Position numbers and translations under genes: made by a program. From DASQHY01 sp035602605 (lineage in GTDB: Bacteria; Acidobacteriota; Terriglobia; Acidiferrales; UBA7541), in contig DATNLZ010000119.1 of NCBI GenBank assembly GCA_035602605.1, forward strand, positions 1 through 22,742: a stretch of 22,742 bases of DNA, read 5' to 3'. Shown piece by piece: positions 22,449 to 22,742 of this stretch (the stretch's first letter is position 1; the number at the start of each line of letters is the position of its first letter). Below the pieces are notes generated by a model, which worked only from the letters and a program-made list of their open reading frames with translations, had not been told where the DNA came from and ran no database searches.

Positions 22449-22742
22449 TCCAGCGAATTCTCGCTTCTAGAGGCGCCATTGCATGGCTCTTGGCAATGGC
22501 GACGGGCATGACTCTGTATTTCAGGATGCCATTCCCCGATGACAACCTCTTCTTCGAACTCATGTATCTCCGGGCGCGCCCTGTCTTCTGGGGATTCAAG
22601 TGCACCTACATCCTTCTTCTATATACAACGCCCTTCATCGGCTACTCGATCTTGCTCTCAGGCCTCTACGTTTTTGCTCTTAAAGTCCGTCGGCCAGATA
22701 AACCAGGGCGCCTACCCCGCTACCCGGACCCGCGCAAGAGAG
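22445..22742 (+). CDS. Membrane N-terminus of probable VirD4/TraG-type coupling protein (cut by window edge)
   Basis: 99 residues visible, running off the right edge without a stop. Two membrane spans: IAWLLAMATGMTLYF (about residues 12-26) and a YILLLYTTPFIGYSILLSGL stretch (about 57-76), joined by a loop with PDDNLFFELMYLRARP, then a basic proline-rich segment (RRPDKPGRLPRYPD). This two-span N-terminus before a cytosolic ATPase is the usual shape of type IV coupling proteins. The Walker motifs would lie beyond the window, so the assignment rests on topology and on its neighbours. Start codon overlaps the upstream stop. Confidence 0.55.
   Translation, partial: MIQRILASRGAIAWLLAMATGMTLYFRMPFPDDNLFFELMYLRARPVFWGFKCTYILLLYTTPFIGYSILLSGLYVFALKVRRPDKPGRLPRYPDPRKR

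Noticed and set aside
1..22742. CRISPR array, insertion sequence transposase or rRNA
   Set aside because: No regularly spaced short repeats, no DDE or HUH transposase motifs and no rRNA-like sequence seen while reading through.

Overview
The window looks like accessory DNA, an integrated genomic island or tandem islands, in a bacterial chromosome of moderately high GC. Gene styles and the mobilisation cassette at the right end remind me of soil Acidobacteriota (Terriglobia), but that placement is inference; there is no rRNA or housekeeping marker gene here. The left edge holds the C-terminus of a tyrosine recombinase (2-265). It is followed by a 3' fragment of an initiator tRNA (fMet, CAU anticodon, minus strand, 341-386), whose anticodon loop lies between perfect 7-bp inverted repeats, as expected of an integrase core site. 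The 5' half of the tRNA is missing, so this is an attachment-site scar rather than a working tRNA gene.

From about 500 to 11000 lies a cargo region that looks like a defence island. It holds small and membrane-anchored hypothetical proteins (512-2239), a 447-residue protein with a C-terminal HEPN-type R-x4-H motif (2623-3966), and an unknown 236-residue protein (4096-4806). The centrepiece is a minus-strand gene set (10870 down to 4864): a GGDEF nucleotide cyclase with no I-site and an uncharacterised C-terminal domain, then a SIR2-family probable NADase, then a 1323-residue STAND-type P-loop NTPase with a very long helical C-terminus. SIR2 and NTPase genes overlap by 14 bp; the GGDEF gene ends 57 nt before the SIR2 start. 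It resembles a split Avs5 (SIR2-STAND) with an added nucleotide-signalling gene, and is the best candidate for an undescribed system.

From 11300 to 13600 are a toxin-first RelE/HigB-like plus HTH antitoxin pair that appears intact, a decaying ParDE-like pair (frameshifted antitoxin tail, toxin with an in-frame TGA), and a free-standing protein made only of elongation factor G domains IV-V. From 13590 to 18010, mostly minus strand, are a kelch-like propeller protein, small membrane proteins, an unknown cytosolic protein, an exported STN-like protein and two short genes each broken by one frameshift.

The right end (18527-22742, all plus strand) reads as a plasmid/ICE maintenance and transfer module: an ECF-like sigma factor, a terminator, then a tightly packed set with a two-TM protein, a winged-helix Replic_Relax-like protein, a conserved-looking 336-residue protein, a large nested palindrome (22016-22145), an 84-residue helical protein and the membrane N-terminus of a probable VirD4/TraG coupling protein that runs off the window. 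ATGA overlaps and short gaps suggest co-transcription. The most parsimonious reading is an integrative element with transfer genes at one end, an attachment site at the other and defence and addiction cargo between.
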